Origin: Lachnospiraceae bacterium NK3A20 | GTDB taxonomy: Bacteria > Bacillota > Clostridia > Lachnospirales > Lachnospiraceae | Direction: 5' to 3' | Assembly (NCBI GenBank): GCA_900107575.1 | Contig: FNQX01000005.1 | Span: 1-64,000 of the forward strand | Length of the DNA stretch: 64,000 bases | In this document: one piece after another, positions 36,102 to 45,073 of the stretch | How positions within the stretch are numbered: the first letter of the stretch is position 1 | Layout: every line of letters starts with the position of its first letter | Translations under genes and position numbers: made by a program | The notes under the pieces: model-generated | The model's input: only the letters and a program-made list of their open reading frames with translations | Databases searched by the model: none | What the model was told of the DNA's origin: nothing

Positions 36102-36166
36102 GGGTGACAAGGGCGTCACGAATAGGAACGGCACAACCGTTCCCGTGCCTTTGTCACCCTTTCTTT
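36102..36166 (+). terminator. Candidate attenuator hairpin in the pyrG leader
   Basis: GGGTGACAA (36102-36110) pairs with TTGTCACCC (36151-36159). Inside, CACG pairs with CGTG and GGAACGG (36125-36131) with CCGTTCC (36137-36143), and the T-rich tail TTTCTTT follows. It lies 55 bases upstream of pyrG and 440 bases beyond the previous gene, so it more likely attenuates pyrG than terminates the helicase gene. Leader attenuation of pyrG is known in Bacillus; whether the same CTP mechanism applies here is not shown. Confidence 0.6.
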
Positions 36167-36220
36167 ATGCTTTTTCCGGCAGGCGGCAGGAAGCCTTGTG
36201 AATAGAGAGGAGCAGTTGTT

Positions 36221-37840
36221 ATGGTGAAATATGTATTCGTTACGGGCGGCGTCGTATCCGGCCTCGGCAAGGGGATTACGGCGGCTTCTCTGGGAAGACT
36301 ATTGAAGGCGAGAGGGTACAAGGTCACGATGCAGAAATTCGACCCGTACCTCAACGTCGATCCCGGCACGATGAACCCGATCCAGCATGGTGAGGTGTTC
36401 GTGACGGACGACGGCACGGAGACAGATCTGGACCTTGGTCACTACGAGAGATTCATCGACGAGAATCTCGACCACAACGCGAACGTCACTTCCGGCAAAG
36501 TCTACTGGTCTGTACTCAACAAGGAGCGCCACGGAGACTACGGCGGAGGCACCGTTCAGGTCATCCCGCACATCACGAATGAGATCAAGTCCAGATTCTA
36601 TCGCCCGGCGAGCCCCGTGGGTGCGGACACGGTCGCGATCATCGAGGTCGGCGGCACGGTCGGAGACATCGAGTCACAGGCTTTTTACGAGGCGATCCGT
36701 CAGTTCCAGCAGGAGATCGGCCCGAAGAATTCCTGCATGATTCACGTCACGCTGATCCCGTACCTCTACGGCTCCCGCGAGCTCAAGACGAAGCCCACGC
36801 AGCAGTCCGTCAAGGAACTGCAGCAGATGGGAATCCGCGCGGACGTCATCGTCTGCCGTTCTGAAATGGAGATCCCGCAGTATCTGAAGGACAAGATCGC
36901 GCTGTTCTGCAATGTTCCGACGAACCACGTCCTGCAGAACCTGAACGCGGATTCCATCTACGAGGTTCCGCTCATGATGGAACAGGAGAAACTCGCGCAA
37001 GCTGTCTGCGAGTGCCTTGATCTTCCCTGCCCGGAGCCGGATTTGTCCGACTGGCAGCAGATGGTGAACAATTTGAAGAATTCGCAGCAGACTGTCGAGA
37101 TCGCGCTCGTCGGCAAATACACGCAGCTCCACGACGCCTATCTCTCGGTGGTCGAGGCACTGCATCACGGCGGAATTGCCAACTGTGTCAAGGTCAACAT
37201 CCGCTGGGTGGATTCCGAGGAAGTGGAGCGTGAGGGGTGTGAGGCGCTCCTGTCCGGAATTGATGGCATGATCGTGCCCGGCGGCTTCGGCAACCGCGGT
37301 ACGGAGGGTATGATCCAGGCGGCAACCTATGCGATGAAGAACCGGATCCCCTACCTTGGAATCTGCCTCGGAATGCAGATGGCAGTCGTTGCCTTCGCAA
37401 GGGAGGTGCTGGACTATCATGACGCCAACTCCACCGAGTTCGCGCCGGATACGATCCACCCTGTGATCGATCTTCTGCCGGAGCAGAAGGATGTCGAGAA
37501 CCTCGGCGGTACGATGCGCCTTGGCGCCTATCCCTGCGTTCTGGAAGAGGATTCCATCGCTTACCGGCTCTACGGCAAGAAGGAAATCTCCGAGCGTCAC
37601 CGCCACAGGTGGGAGTTCAACAACGATTATCGCGAAGTCATGCAGGAGCATGGCATGCGCCTGTGCGGACAGTCCCCGGACGGCCGCATCGTCGAGATGA
37701 TAGAGCTTGAAGACCATCCCTTCTTCGTCGGCACGCAGGCGCATCCCGAGTTCAAGTCGAGGCCCAACCGCTGCCATCCGCTGTTCAAGGGACTGGTCGC
37801 GGCGGCCAGGGCGCACGAGGAGGGCACAGCCGAGGAGTGA
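36221..37840 (+). CDS. pyrG: CTP synthase
   Basis: This 539-residue enzyme makes CTP from UTP, ATP and glutamine. The N-terminal synthetase domain begins with [20 protein letters not shown] and has the family block [20 protein letters not shown]. The C-terminal glutamine amidotransferase domain has the nucleophile Cys in YLGICLGMQ (about residue 383) and a late His/Glu pair in [12 protein letters not shown]. Length and ends are normal. A strong hairpin leader upstream may control it. A terminator follows at 37851. Confidence 0.98.
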   Translation: MVKYVFVTGGVVSGLGKGITAASLGRLLKARGYKVTMQKFDPYLNVDPGTMNPIQHGEVFVTDDGTETDLDLGHYERFIDENLDHNANVTSGKVYWSVLNKERHGDYGGGTVQVIPHITNEIKSRFYRPASPVGADTVAIIEVGGTVGDIESQAFYEAIRQFQQEIGPKNSCMIHVTLIPYLYGSRELKTKPTQQSVKELQQMGIRADVIVCRSEMEIPQYLKDKIALFCNVPTNHVLQNLNADSIYEVPLMMEQEKLAQAVCECLDLPCPEPDLSDWQQMVNNLKNSQQTVEIALVGKYTQLHDAYLSVVEALHHGGIANCVKVNIRWVDSEEVEREGCEALLSGIDGMIVPGGFGNRGTEGMIQAATYAMKNRIPYLGICLGMQMAVVAFAREVLDYHDANSTEFAPDTIHPVIDLLPEQKDVENLGGTMRLGAYPCVLEEDSIAYRLYGKKEISERHRHRWEFNNDYREVMQEHGMRLCGQSPDGRIVEMIELEDHPFFVGTQAHPEFKSRPNRCHPLFKGLVAAARAHEEGTAEE

Positions 37841-37850
37841 TCGAAACGAA

Positions 37851-37876
37851 AACAGCAGGCCCGCCTGTTGTTTTCT
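37851..37876 (+). terminator. Rho-independent terminator after pyrG
   Basis: AACAGCAGGC (37851-37860) and GCCTGTTGTT (37863-37872) form a 10-bp stem with a 2-base loop core, followed by TTCT. It is short but well placed, 10 bases after the pyrG stop. Confidence 0.65.
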
Positions 37877-37929
37877 CACAAGGAAAGTCAATGTATGCTG
37901 TATAATAGGGTTCGAAAGGAGTAATTCAG

Positions 37930-39606
37930 ATGAAATTTTCCGACATGCCCTATGAGAGGGTGGATTTTGAAGAAGTGAAGAGAGAGTTCGAGGACCTGGA
38001 GAAGCGGCTCGATGCCGCGAAGAGCGGAGAAGAGCAGTTCGCAGTTCACGAGGACTATTACAGGATCAAGGGGCACGTTGAGACCCTGATGACGCTGGCG
38101 GAGATCCGGCATGATATCGACACGACGGATGAGTTCTACGCGGGTGAGCAGGACTTCTATGACGCGAACGGTCCGGTATTCCAGAACCTGTGCGTTTCCT
38201 ATCAGAAGAAACTGTTCGCTTCGCCTTACCGCGAATACCTGGAGAAGCGCATCGGCAAAGTGGCGTTCAAGAATATCGAGCTCGCGATGAAGAGTGTGGA
38301 CCCGAAGATTCTCGATCTCATGAAAGAGGAGAATCAGATTCAGACCGAATATAATAAGCTCCTCGCGACGGCGCAGATCGACTGGAAGGGGGAGATTCTG
38401 AACCTCTCGCTGATGAATCCGTACCTGCACAATGCGGACCGCGGCGTACGCAAAGAGGCGTGGGAGAAGTTCACGCAGTTCTTCGTGAAGAACCAGGAAC
38501 AACTCGATGACATCTATGACCGCCTTGTGAAGAACCGGACGAAGCAGGGCGAAGCCATGGGCTATGAGAACTACCTGCCGCTCGGCTATGCCAGAATGAC
38601 GCGCAACTGCTACGGCAGGGAGGACATCGCTTCCTTCCGCGCGCAGGTGAAGAATGATTTCGTTCCTTTCGTTGAGAAGCTGCACGAGAGGAGGCGGCAG
38701 CGCCTTGGCCTGGATCATCTCTCTTACATTGATGAAGGCGTTTATTTCACGAACGGCAACCCCGCGCCGATCGGCACGCCGGAAGAGATTCTGAGGGCCG
38801 GGAGACAGATGTACAACGAGCTTTCCCCGGAAACCGCGGAATTCATGAACTTCATGTGCGACAACGACCTCTTCGATGTCATCGGCCGCAAAACCAAGAA
38901 GACGGGAGGATACATGACGTATCTTCCTGACTACAGGGCGCCTTTTATTTTCGCGAACTTCAACGGAACCTCGGGAGATGCGGACGTCATCACGCACGAG
39001 TGCGGACACGCGTTCCAGGGCTATGTCGTTGCTGGCGATCCGATCCGGGAGCACGCGGACATCACGATGGAGACGGCGGAAACTCATTCCATGTCCATGG
39101 AATTCTTCACGGAGCCGTGGATGAACCTGCTCTTTGGGGACCGCGCGAAGGACTACGTCGACATGCACTTCGAGGATTCGATCATGTTCATCCCTTACGG
39201 CACCATGGTCGACGAGTTCCAGGATATCGCATACCGGAATCCGGGACTTTCGCCGGCACAGCGGAACGGCGTCTGGAGAGATCTCGAGAGGCAGTACAAG
39301 CCGCACCTTGATTACACGGGCAACGACTACTACGAGAAGGGCGGCTTTTGGCAGAAACAGCACCACATCTACGACTGCCCGCTCTACTACATCGACTACT
39401 GCATCGCGCAGACGAACGCGCTGCAATATAAAGTCTGGATGGATCAGGACTACAAGGCGGCGTGGGCTTCCTACCTGAAGCTGTGCCGGCTGTCCGCATC
39501 CGATTTCTTCGACGGACTCGTGAAAGAGGTCGGCCTGAATAATCCGTTCGAGGACGGCTCGCTTGCTTACGTCGCGAAGCAGCTCGAGAAGAAACTTGAG
39601 AGGTAA
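37930..39606 (+). CDS. M3-family oligoendopeptidase (PepF-like)
   Basis: This 558-residue cytosolic zinc peptidase of the M3 (thimet/PepF) family cleaves short peptides. The HExxH zinc motif is HECGH at about residues 356-360 in VITHECGHAFQGY, with the third ligand Glu in MTMETAETHSMSMEFF about 28 residues on. The C-terminal HHIYDCPLYYIDYCIAQ is family-typical. The start has AAAGGAG upstream. A terminator follows at once. It is ordinary in context and marks the right end of the housekeeping block before an AT-rich island. Confidence 0.95.
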   Translation: MKFSDMPYERVDFEEVKREFEDLEKRLDAAKSGEEQFAVHEDYYRIKGHVETLMTLAEIRHDIDTTDEFYAGEQDFYDANGPVFQNLCVSYQKKLFASPYREYLEKRIGKVAFKNIELAMKSVDPKILDLMKEENQIQTEYNKLLATAQIDWKGEILNLSLMNPYLHNADRGVRKEAWEKFTQFFVKNQEQLDDIYDRLVKNRTKQGEAMGYENYLPLGYARMTRNCYGREDIASFRAQVKNDFVPFVEKLHERRRQRLGLDHLSYIDEGVYFTNGNPAPIGTPEEILRAGRQMYNELSPETAEFMNFMCDNDLFDVIGRKTKKTGGYMTYLPDYRAPFIFANFNGTSGDADVITHECGHAFQGYVVAGDPIREHADITMETAETHSMSMEFFTEPWMNLLFGDRAKDYVDMHFEDSIMFIPYGTMVDEFQDIAYRNPGLSPAQRNGVWRDLERQYKPHLDYTGNDYYEKGGFWQKQHHIYDCPLYYIDYCIAQTNALQYKVWMDQDYKAAWASYLKLCRLSASDFFDGLVKEVGLNNPFEDGSLAYVAKQLEKKLER

Positions 39607-39613
39607 GATAGAA

Positions 39614-39655
39614 GTCTCCCTTTGGTACATAAAGGTACCGAGGGGAGATTTTTTA
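39614..39655 (+). terminator. Rho-independent terminator after the M3 peptidase
   Basis: TCTCCCTTTGGTAC and GTACCGAGGGGAGA form a 14-bp stem with one or two wobbles around ATAAAG, followed by six T. It overlaps no gene. Confidence 0.88.
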
Positions 39656-39667
39656 GATGTACTTCAA

Positions 39668-39790
39668 GGTATAGGGTGCGTCTGATTTCCGTCAACGACG
39701 GCACAGACACGCTCTACAGCGATGATTTCCTGCTCTTTCGTAACATCATGAACGAGTGGCATGCGAAAGACGCCAGCAAGGGAACTAAAT
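39668..39790 (+). pseudogene. Remnant of a large serine recombinase
   Basis: The plus-strand frame reads YRVRLISVNDGTDTLYSDDF, then LLFRNIMNEWHAKDASKGTK. This matches the region of large serine recombinases (TnpX/resolvase type) where the N-terminal catalytic domain passes into the recombinase domain (FIAINDGVD...FRNIMNEWYAKDTS in intact members). The N-terminal catalytic Ser region and the rest of the C-terminus are absent, so this is a fragment of about 40 codons. It sits directly after the peptidase terminator and at the left edge of an AT-rich stretch, marking the footprint of a mobile element. Confidence 0.8.
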
Positions 39791-39992
39791 TTGAGAAGCA
39801 TATGAAACGTTGGCAAATCCCAGTTTTCGTAACGATAATAAATTCATATTTAGATTAAATGCTTGATTTTGGTGGATGCACCATAATGGTGACATGAGTT
39901 TTTTTAAGTGTTGCTTGAAGTTGTTCTAATAATCCGTGATACTGAAGTCACATCTGCAGATGAATGAATTATTCGAAAGGAGCAGAGTTGAA
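39791..39992. other. AT-rich intergenic stretch at the left side of the island
   Basis: No gene is seen. Base composition drops sharply in GC relative to both flanks from here to about 41.3 kb. The upstream region of the XRE regulator must contain its promoter, but I cannot point to one with confidence. Confidence 0.4.
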
Positions 39993-40844
39993 ATGGTCGA
40001 ATTTGGCGAACAACTAAGAAGTGCGAGAGAAGAAAAAGGGATGACACAGCAATCTCTTGCCGAACAATTATATGTAACGCGACAGGCAGTCTCAAGATGG
40101 GAATGTGGAGCTCGTTACCCCGATTTGCTTACTACTAAAAAAATATCGCAGATTCTGGAAGTGAGTCTTGATGACCTATTATCTGGAGAAGAAATGGAAA
40201 AAGTAGTAGAACGAAATCCTGTTATTGAAAAGAAGGGCATCAATAATATTATGATAGCTCTTTATGCATCTGTGGTGATTTCCTTTTTTATCACTATTGT
40301 GGACATTACAATTAGATTCCCGTTGCAATCAGAGGCAATTGATTATAGCGACATTCAAGCGGTTGTAACAAATGTATTGGCATTGCTTATTCAGATTGTT
40401 TTCTTTGCGTATGGTCTTGTTAATGCTATTCGAGGAATCCTGTCACCAAAAAGAATGGGGGTCGTCATTGTTGCATTTTTTGCTGCAACCTGTTTTACAA
40501 GAATCGGAAACATGGCACTCTATTCAAACCGGCAGATTATTTTAGCGTGGATTTATTTTATTATTCCGAATATAGTTGGTGCCGTGGCAGCATTCTTTTA
40601 TTTTGTTTTAGATAAGAAAGGTAAGATATATCCTATAATGGTTTATTTGGCGGCAATTTGGGGAATATTCCGTATCATTTATTCGAATTACGAGCTTATA
40701 GTTAATGGAAATCAGTATTTGTCTATGAATAGTACAGTCAATCTTGTACTTGAGATTGCAATACATTGTCTAGTAATATACCAAACTTATGTATTATGGG
40801 TGAAACGCAAAAAAGCAATAGATGTAGGTAGTGGGGAAGAGTAA
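39993..40844 (+). CDS. Membrane-anchored XRE-family transcriptional regulator
   Basis: This is a 283-residue protein from the ATG at 39993, which follows AAAGGAG. Residues 3-60 are an XRE/Cro-type helix-turn-helix (LRSAREEKGMTQQSLAEQLYVTRQAVSRWECG). The remainder is hydrophobic with about seven transmembrane helices starting at about residue 88. Such HTH-plus-membrane proteins are common in Firmicutes and may sense membrane or envelope signals. Codon use is AT-rich, unlike the neighbours, which fits horizontal transfer. An intrinsic terminator follows at 40921. No partner gene is adjacent. Confidence 0.88.
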   Translation: MVEFGEQLRSAREEKGMTQQSLAEQLYVTRQAVSRWECGARYPDLLTTKKISQILEVSLDDLLSGEEMEKVVERNPVIEKKGINNIMIALYASVVISFFITIVDITIRFPLQSEAIDYSDIQAVVTNVLALLIQIVFFAYGLVNAIRGILSPKRMGVVIVAFFAATCFTRIGNMALYSNRQIILAWIYFIIPNIVGAVAAFFYFVLDKKGKIYPIMVYLAAIWGIFRIIYSNYELIVNGNQYLSMNSTVNLVLEIAIHCLVIYQTYVLWVKRKKAIDVGSGEE

Positions 40845-40915
40845 TAAATTTCAGCTTGCAGGGATAGATCAACTAGAAATGAGCGAGTGTTAAAGCATAC
40901 CCAGTATTTAACTGA

Positions 40916-40961
40916 TCGGTGGCAAGGATTTCAGGATGAGAAATCCTTGCCGCTTTTTTTG
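40916..40961 (+). terminator. Rho-independent terminator after the XRE gene
   Basis: Perfect 11-bp arms GGCAAGGATTT (40921-40931) and AAATCCTTGCC (40941-40951), extended by CGGT/GC outside, are followed by seven or eight T. It is one of the clearest terminators in the window. Confidence 0.92.
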
Positions 40962-40995
40962 ATGCAGTAAATATCGAATCGAAAGGAACAGAAAC

Positions 40996-41157
40996 ATGAT
41001 TCAGAATGAAGAAAAGTCCAAGGAACAGATCAAGGCAATGAAAGAAGTGGAACAGGCAGGTTGTTCAAATGACTTGCGAACAGGTTATGAAAATTATTAT
41101 TTGTCTATCGAAGTAGTAAATAAGACATTAGTGATGGAAATAGATGGCTTCTCTTAG
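40996..41157 (+). CDS. Small orphan ORF in the AT-rich island (53 residues)
   Basis: An ATG follows CGAAAGGAAC at suitable distance and opens a 53-codon frame. It begins MIQNEEKSKEQIKAMKEVEQ, carries a single Cys near residue 22 and ends in EIDGFS. I do not recognise it. The helical charged start resembles small proteins of mobile elements. Its last codons form the 5' arm of the terminator at 41146, so a transcript through it would end at its stop. It may be an intact small gene or a truncated remnant. Confidence 0.5.
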   Translation: MIQNEEKSKEQIKAMKEVEQAGCSNDLRTGYENYYLSIEVVNKTLVMEIDGFS

Positions 41158-41186
41158 TACAGAAATGTGCTATGAGAAGCCTTTTT
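41146..41186 (+). terminator. Rho-independent terminator of the small ORF
   Basis: GGCTTCTC (41146-41153) and GAGAAGCC (41174-41181) pair perfectly, with an additional TTAG/CTAT partial pairing inside, and are followed by TTTTT. The 5' arm overlaps the end of the 53-codon ORF. Confidence 0.85.
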
Positions 41187-41363
41187 GGGATATGCATGTC
41201 GAACTACTCGCCTGATTTCTGGAGAAATGCATACCATCGGAATAAGTGGAAATATGTATGCTGGCCTTCAACCATGATATACTGTCAATAGCGAATCGCG
41301 CGTGATAACTGTTTGACTAATTGTACACAATGCACTTTATGTGAGAACAACAGGAGGCTTATC

Positions 41364-42467
41364 GTGAAGAAGTTGATGGTTCTGGTCCTGATCCTCAGCC
41401 TGTCTCTCGCGGGATGTGCCTCGGCACAAGCCGGAGCAGTTTCATCCGGCGTGGCAGGCACAGAGTCCAATGTGGAGGAGACGCAGGATGTAGGTTCCGA
41501 TGTTAGTTCACCTGAGGAGACTTCGGCCAATTCCGGTGATTCCGGTGATGTGAATGATTCCAGTGAAGCCAATGAAGCCAATGATGTCACGGAGTCGAAT
41601 GATTCCGATGATCTCAATAAGGTGGTGACGATTCAACTGGATTCCATCAAGATGCCGGTAGAGCAAATGAATCAGGAATCCAGCAAAGCTTTGCTGGAGA
41701 AATTATCCCATCCGGATGAGGAAGCGGTTGTATACGGAGTGAAACAGGGTGATAAGTATTTCGCTGTCTGCCTGCACTACGAGAATGGAGACAAGAAGGT
41801 ATTCCATTTCTACCATGTTGCCGGCAAATGGTACATGGAGTCTCCGGATGGCACCATGTATGCAAATGCGGACTTCATCACGGATTATGTGGGAGGAGAC
41901 TTTGCCGATATGGAAGAGGCCGTGGAGGGGAGTCCATTGATTCTCATAGATGACGACTGGCTTGCCTGGGACGAAAAGTTCGATGAACATGATCTGAATT
42001 TTGACTTTTATTCAGAGGTGAAGGATTCCATTGAGCGCGGATCTTCAGAAGAGGAGGCGATTCGAGTAACGAAGGAGTCGTTGAAGAATCACCAGATCCT
42101 GATAGGTTACGCTAAGGACATGGGACACGCTGTCACAGACGAGAGAATTGAGGTAAGCCTTCAGGACATGGCCAAAGCCCTGAAGTCAGCGAAGGGTGCC
42201 GATCCTGAGAAAATAGACAGCTACCTGTCAAAATCATGGGAGAGCACAGGCGATTCGCTCGCGGTTGACAGCCTGTGGCAATCCATGAGCGATTCCTGGC
42301 GAAACGGAAATGACACAATCCTGGGGACAGAGTGCGACACCTTCGATGATTACTGGGCACAGTTCCTGCAGAAGGTCGTATATCCATCGGCAGATGAGGA
42401 CGAGTTGGCAGAAATTGACGCGCAGCTCTCGGATGCAGAGGCGCGCTACCATGAACTGGAAGAGTAG
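41364..42467 (+). CDS. Hypothetical lipoprotein
   Basis: The GTG at 41364 follows AGGAGG and gives a 367-residue protein. A lipoprotein signal ends in LAGC with the acylated Cys at about residue 18. An acidic Ser/Asn/Glu-rich linker (about 25-85) with short repeats built of NDS and EAN follows. The C-terminal 280 residues are a mixed globular region with DEEAVVYGVKQGDKYFAVCLHYENG. I recognise no family. It is probably surface-anchored. The gene stands alone between the AT-rich island and the glycosidase. Confidence 0.8.
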   Translation: MKKLMVLVLILSLSLAGCASAQAGAVSSGVAGTESNVEETQDVGSDVSSPEETSANSGDSGDVNDSSEANEANDVTESNDSDDLNKVVTIQLDSIKMPVEQMNQESSKALLEKLSHPDEEAVVYGVKQGDKYFAVCLHYENGDKKVFHFYHVAGKWYMESPDGTMYANADFITDYVGGDFADMEEAVEGSPLILIDDDWLAWDEKFDEHDLNFDFYSEVKDSIERGSSEEEAIRVTKESLKNHQILIGYAKDMGHAVTDERIEVSLQDMAKALKSAKGADPEKIDSYLSKSWESTGDSLAVDSLWQSMSDSWRNGNDTILGTECDTFDDYWAQFLQKVVYPSADEDELAEIDAQLSDAEARYHELEE

Positions 42468-42568
42468 CTATTAGCCGACTCCAGACATCATGGGAACATA
42501 GGGTAATAGCGGTTCACCCGCGGGAGCACGTGGGGGCGCGCCATGCGGGAACAATAGGGGAGGGTTAC

Positions 42569-44146
42569 ATGAATAGCAAGTATATCGAAGTCAATCAGAA
42601 GCCGTTTATCATGATCTCGGGAGAGGTGCACAATTCCAGCTCTTCCTCCGAGGCATTTATGGAGCCAATCTGGGACAAGGCGGACGCGCTGGGGCTGAAT
42701 ACACTGGCGCTGCCTGTTACGTGGGAGATGGTGGAGGAGGAAGAGGGGGATTTCAACTTCGACATCGTGGACGCGCTGATCCGTCAGGCGAGGGCGCACC
42801 GCAAGAAAATCATCTTCCTTTGGTTCGGCGCGATGAAGAATGCGCAGTGCACCTACGCGCCTGCCTGGGTTAAGGAGGATTTGACGCGCTTCCCCAGAGC
42901 CGAGGTAGAGCGCGGCAAGACGAAGACGATTCTGAAGAATTTCTATGACATGCCCTACACTGCGCTGTCGGTATTCTCTGAGAAAACAAAACAGGCGGAC
43001 GCCAACGCATTCCGGCGTCTGATGAAGCATATCCGCATCATGGACAGAACGGCGCACACGGTCGTCTGCATGCAGGTGGAGAATGAGACCGGTGTGATGG
43101 GTGCCGCAAGAGAGCACTCGGATATTGCGAACAGGCTGTTCGAGGGGCAGGTGCCGCAGGGGCTTGCGCAGTACCTGATGGAACACCGTTTCGACATGGC
43201 GGAGAGCACCAGGAAAGCGGTGGAAGCCGGTGCGGATTCCGGTACGTGGACAGAGGTTTTCGGTGACTGCGCGGAGGAGATTTTCCAGGCTTACTACACG
43301 GCGTCCTACGTCGATGCCGTGGCGGCAGCAGGCAAGGGAGAGTATCCGCTTCCCATGTTCGCCAACGCCTGGCTCTCGCAGGGACAGCACCCGGGCGAGT
43401 ACCCGTCGGGCGGCCCGGTCCACGAGATGCTGGAGGTGTGGAAATTCGCGGCTCCTCACATTGATGTCCTCGCGCCTGATATTTACGTGAAGAATTTCCT
43501 GGAGATCTGCGACGAGTACACGAGATCGGATAACCCGCTGTGCGTGGTGGAGACATCGACGCACTCGCATCTGGCGCCGCGCCTTGTTTACGCGATCGGA
43601 CATTATCATGCGCTGTGTTTCGGCCCGTTTGCCTTCGAGGATATTGGACAGCCGTTCGACAATCTCGCAGCGAGACTCTTCGGCGTGGATACGGGTGATC
43701 CGCTCCTTGCGAAACCACAGGATGTCGAGACCTTTGCCTGGTATGCCAACACGCTGGGCGACATGATCCCGATTCTGGCGGAGCACTATGACACGGAAGA
43801 TTTGCAGGCTGTGATCGGGGAGAAGCCGGAAGAGAATGCGATGGATTTCGGCACGATACGCATTCGCGCGATCACCAGCGTGCCCGGCGCGTTCGACAGG
43901 CCGGATGGCTGTGCGCTGGCGGTTCGGATGGAAGAGGATGAATTTTATGTGATTGCGGGCGGCTGCATTCTGAATTTCGAATCGACCGATTCCGAGAGAC
44001 CCAACCTTGATTTCCTGAAAGTGGAAGAAGGTACCTTCGAGTACCGTCAGTGGCAGCCGGGCAGGAGGCTCAATGGCGATGAGACCGCCTCCATGATGTT
44101 CGACAAGCCCACGCTCCTTCGGGTGAAAGTGATGCAGTACCGGTAG
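42569..44146 (+). CDS. GH35/DUF5597-like beta-galactosidase-type glycosidase
   Basis: This 525-residue cytosolic protein from the ATG at 42569 follows AGGGGAGGG. A TIM-barrel start reads MISGEVHNSSSS, typical of GH35-like and DUF5597 proteins, with GLNTLALPVTWEMVE. The acid/base candidate is in VCMQVENETG (about residue 180) and a nucleophile candidate in LCVVETSTHS (about 330). The C-terminus is beta-rich. Enzymes of this type remove terminal beta-galactose or related sugars. The substrate is not determined. It stands as a single gene; repeat-rich DNA begins 100 bases downstream. Confidence 0.8.
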   Translation: MNSKYIEVNQKPFIMISGEVHNSSSSSEAFMEPIWDKADALGLNTLALPVTWEMVEEEEGDFNFDIVDALIRQARAHRKKIIFLWFGAMKNAQCTYAPAWVKEDLTRFPRAEVERGKTKTILKNFYDMPYTALSVFSEKTKQADANAFRRLMKHIRIMDRTAHTVVCMQVENETGVMGAAREHSDIANRLFEGQVPQGLAQYLMEHRFDMAESTRKAVEAGADSGTWTEVFGDCAEEIFQAYYTASYVDAVAAAGKGEYPLPMFANAWLSQGQHPGEYPSGGPVHEMLEVWKFAAPHIDVLAPDIYVKNFLEICDEYTRSDNPLCVVETSTHSHLAPRLVYAIGHYHALCFGPFAFEDIGQPFDNLAARLFGVDTGDPLLAKPQDVETFAWYANTLGDMIPILAEHYDTEDLQAVIGEKPEENAMDFGTIRIRAITSVPGAFDRPDGCALAVRMEEDEFYVIAGGCILNFESTDSERPNLDFLKVEEGTFEYRQWQPGRRLNGDETASMMFDKPTLLRVKVMQYR

Positions 44147-44241
44147 AGAGTAAGAAATGCAGACAACGCCGGTATGTAGAGAATCATTTTAGGGGATTGC
44201 TGTCATACGCATCGGGTGGATTTGACAGTGTGAGAGATTTG

Positions 44242-44612
44242 AGCCCATGTGCACGGTGCAGATGGGCTAATAGCACCGTAAGAGAATTTCGGGACCATGT
44301 TTTTTCTGGCAGTCGGGCCAATAGCTGACCAGCAGAAATATGGTCCCACACTTTTGAAGAACTACCGGGCCAATAGCTGCTCAGAAAAAATATGGTCCCA
44401 TACTTTTGAGACTCTGCCGGGCCAATAGCGAAACTCGGAATATTTAGGTCCATTTTTTGAAGTCAAAAGTGGACCCATAATTTCTGGAAACGAATATTAG
44501 CCCAAGCAAAACGGAATTGTGTGGGCCTGAATTTTTCGCAGATGCATATTAGCCCGAGTGGGACGACAAACTATGGGCCTGAATTTCCTCAAATGCCACA
44601 ATAGCCCGTTAT
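44242..44612. repeat. Inverted array 1 of 52-bp repeats
   Basis: Four plus-oriented GGGCYAATAGC blocks start at 44264, 44315, 44367 and 44419. Three minus-oriented copies (ATTAGCCC type) end at 44503, 44555 and 44607. The period is 51-52 bp on both arms. The arms meet at a palindrome, GGTCCA (44447)...TGGACC (44475). Between blocks lie TATGGTCCC motifs at 44339 and 44391, and GGGACCAT at 44291. GGGACCAT (44291-44298) and ATGGTCCC (44340-44347) form a stem that places GGGCCAATA in its loop. Fifty-two bp is five helical turns, so blocks face the same side of DNA. Confidence 0.88.
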
Positions 44613-44647
44613 GATAATTCGGATGCTCCGTGATACCTCTTCTGTTG

Positions 44648-44840
44648 CCTTTGCAGACGATGTACATTTCTTTGCAGTGCTGCAGGAGAAGTTTTTATGA
44701 AACATAACACCGTCCTCGCAGACGCCGTATATTCCTTTGCAGTGCTGCAGGAGAAGACATTGCTGGAACATACCCTGCCTTTGCAAGCGACGTGTATGTT
44801 TTGCGGGTTCAACTGTGGCTTCGCAGGCTATGCGGATGGA
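44648..44840 (+). repeat. Tandem repeat of about 65 bp
   Basis: The 22-mer CTTTGCAGTGCTGCAGGAGAAG is identical at 44670-44691 and 44735-44756. Flanking TTTGCAGACGATGTACAT / CTCGCAGACGCCGTATAT is similar too, and a degenerate third unit follows at about 44778. There is no convincing gene here; the open frames on both strands are products of the repeat. Confidence 0.75.
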
Positions 44841-45073
44841 ACCTGTGAAACTATTCGAAATGTAGATGGGCTCGCAATTTGCTCAATTAGCACTGAATAT
44901 TCTGTAATCACGAACATATATTACACATATTGCAAATCTTCTCTCAAGGGACTATGGTGGTCTTGTCTGCTGGACATTCTGAATCCAGCGCCATACATAT
45001 CATGCCGGATCGGCACTTTTACAGCCATTGCATGCGGGATGGAACAGAGCGGTGAGCGCTCAGGAAGGAAACC
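44841..45073. other. Non-coding stretch before the nuclease-like gene
   Basis: No gene is visible. It includes a degenerate block GATGGGCTCGC...CAATTAGC near 44866 that recalls the 52-bp array. AGGAAGG near 45062-45068 is the ribosome site of the following gene. Confidence 0.4.

Larger units (their letters stand above)
35660..36220 (+). promoter_or_regulatory. Long non-coding region upstream of pyrG
   Basis: No credible gene lies in these 561 bases; open frames on both strands look random. The region holds an inverted repeat TTTGTAT/ATACAAA near 35857-35876, a TATACT -10-like hexamer at 35894-35899, a perfect hairpin at 35910-35944 and a large terminator-like hairpin at 36102-36166 just ahead of pyrG. 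It likely contains the pyrG promoter and leader. Confidence 0.5.

Noticed and set aside
35742-36134. Minus-strand frame of 130 codons upstream of pyrG
   Set aside because: It spans a perfect hairpin and repeats and has no domain or ribosome site.
37888-39630. Open frame of 580 codons opposite the M3 peptidase
   Set aside because: It mirrors the peptidase gene codon pattern and reads as a His/Val/Leu/Arg-rich shadow without domains.
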